Assembly: GCA_011503125.2 (NCBI GenBank) | Contig: WWBZ02000007.1 | Location: forward strand, 620,001-684,000 | DNA length: 64,000 bases | DNA from: Botryosphaeria dothidea | Lineage: Eukaryota; Ascomycota; Dothideomycetes; Botryosphaeriales; Botryosphaeriaceae | Direction: 5' to 3' | Shown here: positions 62,357 to 64,000 of the stretch, piece by piece | Numbering within the stretch: the stretch's first letter is position 1 | Layout: each line of letters starts with the position of its first letter | Position numbers and translations under genes: made by a program | The notes under the pieces: generated by a model | What the model saw: only the letters and a program-made list of their open reading frames with translations | The model's database searches: none | What the model was told of the DNA's origin: nothing

Positions 62357-63379
62357 TTTAATCGAGTTTGAAGGGACACAGTTTGCAGTTGTAAGGTTGG
62401 TGAGAGGTGAGAAGGCGGAGGCGAGCAAGGAATGGAGGGAATTGACTCTGGTTTGTGTAACGGGAATGTCAAATGATACAGGGTGCCTCTCGAAACTTAT
62501 TGTTCTTCGGCAGAGGTTGCCTGGCGATGGCTTTTGAGGCACGACGGAGCCCTCGAGGCCACGAGGCAGAGTTGCGAGGCGGGGCTTCCGGCTCAGCCCC
62601 CTCAACCAGTTAGAATCTATCACGAGCGGTGAAGCCGAACTTGACGCCGCTCTTCCTCTAGGAACAGGCGCAGCAGCGAATGATGGCCAAGCCTCCATTG
62701 GTGCCAACACGAAAGCGCGCGCTATCCCGGTGCATCGCTACTATCTACGCCGCATGGTCCACAGAGGGGCTTTTTAGAGGGCCGCACTGCTGACTAGACT
62801 ATGTTATATTGGGGCGTGCTGTTATGCCAGCTGTGGCCAAGCACAAGACGTGTGCCGCTATTCCGACTCAGACAATCCATGGATTATGCTCCAAGAAGAT
62901 CTACTGACCGAGAAGGGCTGACTGCATTATTGATCCTGCTCCGAGGCCAATGGCGCGGCAGAGCCTCTTCAGCCCCTTCACCGCCACAAGAGGAGCCTGA
63001 GCAGGTGAGCGCTACGAGAGATGGTAGGAAAGCAACGAACAGATCGACAGGGTGATGAGCAGTGATGCGCGGGGAGAGAGCGCACAGAGTGGCTGGTGAG
63101 CTCCCCGGGCCCTGAGTCATTTGGGAAGAATTTTTTGGCTGGCGCGGGCATTCGATGACTGACTTGCGCGCCGACCCCACTTGCAATTCGTCTCTCTGCA
63201 TGCAAACCCAACGCCATCTTTTGCGAAGGCAGTTGGACTCTAGTCTCCACGCCCGTTCTCTCCAGCCCGCTCGACCGCCGCGCCGAGCCCTTGCTCTGTT
63301 CGTTCCAAAGCTCCAGCTTCGCCCTTCGTCACCGCAGCAGCTGACCCGCAGCCGCCTGCCCTCACGCCGCTCAATCACC
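62357..63379. other. Divergent promoter region
   Basis: Separates the deoxyribosyltransferase-like gene from the ArgRS gene and should contain both promoters. The right 150 bases are C-rich, typical of a highly expressed housekeeping gene. No open frame is supported. Confidence 0.55.
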
Positions 63380-64000
63380 ATGGCGCAGGCCCTCTCCCAA
63401 ACCCCCGCCGTCGATGAGATCACTTCAACGCTGAAAAAGTTCGGCCTCAATGACCTCCCCAAGGCCCCGAACACCCACCCGGAGCTGAACCCCTTCGATA
63501 TCTACCGCTCTCACATCTCCGAGCTGCTTGTCCAAGCTAGCGGCGTCGACCAAAAGATCATATACCCGACCATCCAATGGACTCAGTCACTCGACAAGGG
63601 CGATCTGACGCTGGCCGTCCCTGCTCTGAGGATCAAGGGCAGGAAGCCTGACGAGCTCGCCAAGGAGATTGCTGAGAAGGTATACATCCGTCGCTCCACT
63701 GGTCACGCCGCAATAATATGCTCATCTCGCCCCGCAGTTCCCCGAATCCCCTCTTGTCGACCCGCCCACCGTTGTCGGCCCCTTCCTGCAATTTTTCTTC
63801 AAGCCTGCGCCCCTTATCAATCTCGTCATCCCCTCCATCCTTAAGAGCCGCGACGTCTACGGCCTCAACCCCATCAATGGCCTGAAGGACCCCTCCGACC
63901 CCTCCAAGGGCCGCAAGAAGCTCGTGATCGATTTCTCCTCGCCCAACATTGCGAAGCCCTTCGGCTACGCTCATCTTCGCAGCACAATTATTGGTGGTTT
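63380..64000 (+). CDS. Arginyl-tRNA synthetase, cytosolic (N-terminal part)
   Basis: Class I aminoacyl-tRNA synthetase that charges tRNA-Arg; cut by the window end after about 187 residues. Exon 1 is 63380-63679 (exactly 100 codons) and exon 2 starts at 63738; the 58-nt intron is GT-AG. Residues 1-150 match the N-terminal Add-1 domain that reads the tRNA D-arm. The line [10 protein letters not shown] at 166-175 and Leu-Arg-Ser-Thr-Ile-Ile-Gly-Gly at 180-187 bracket the HIGH signature, as in yeast Rrs1. Here the signature reads Gly-Tyr-Ala-His (176-179) instead of the usual His-Ala-Gly-His. The remainder (catalytic KMSKS-like site and anticodon-binding domain) lies to the right. Start chosen at ATG 63380 (ACCATGG). 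Confidence 0.93.

Overview
This 64 kb window is nuclear DNA from a filamentous ascomycete, most likely Pezizomycotina and plausibly Dothideomycetes. Genes have short 5'-GT..AG-3' introns, mostly 49-65 nt, with CTAAC/CTGAC branch points, and they occur singly on both strands rather than in operons. The gene complement is typically fungal: a Crh-type GPI-anchored chitin-glucan transglycosylase, a LaeA-like methyltransferase, a velvet-like protein, F-box, mid-membrane proteins and a cellobiose-dehydrogenase-like oxidoreductase. The species cannot be fixed from sequence reading alone. No organellar, bacterial, viral or clearly recent transposon DNA was recognised, and no tRNA or rRNA gene.

Layout. 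1-5108: no recognisable gene. 5109-6821: PQ-loop membrane protein, extremely intron-dense. 7589-8957: tyrosine/dual-specificity phosphatase. 12031-13493: Crh-type GH16 wall enzyme. 14121-17956: cohesin subunit SMC3. 18651-20686: arylsulfatase. 20928-21809 (minus): serine/threonine-rich mid-membrane protein. 22878-24254: conserved single-span protein with a charged tail. 29528-30271: acidic hypothetical protein after a 5 kb gap. 33547-34320: velvet-like protein. 35638-36246: OsmC-like. 36732-37382: F-box. 37477-38460 (minus): secreted six-bladed-propeller protein. 40637-42711: orthodox aquaporin with a long N-tail. 43942-45189: LaeA-like methyltransferase. 46953-48695: GMC oxidoreductase. 50430-50915: 3' part of a poly-Q mid-membrane protein. 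58037-60073: large disordered protein. 61859-62356 (minus): nucleoside 2-deoxyribosyltransferase-like. 63380-64000+: cytosolic arginyl-tRNA synthetase, cut by the window edge.

How the genes relate. There is no biosynthetic cluster: no PKS, NRPS, terpene or P450 gene is visible, so the velvet-like, LaeA-like and GMC genes should not be read as one pathway. The neighbourhood is a mixture of housekeeping genes (SMC3, ArgRS), surface genes (Crh, mid-membrane proteins, aquaporin) and metabolic enzymes (arylsulfatase, GMC, OsmC, deoxyribosyltransferase). Several long intergenic stretches (24.3-29.5, 30.3-33.5, 50.9-58.0 kb) have no supported gene.

The most unusual signal is in the PQ-loop gene. 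Its reading frame closes only if two complete introns flank an exon of one nucleotide (position 5338). I found no convincing new multi-gene system. Other points worth checking are a GC-AG intron in SMC3, an altered HIGH signature in ArgRS, a compact velvet-like domain, and a triple 26-bp direct repeat upstream of the LaeA-like gene. Exon coordinates were built by hand from splice signals, frame and family knowledge, without transcripts.
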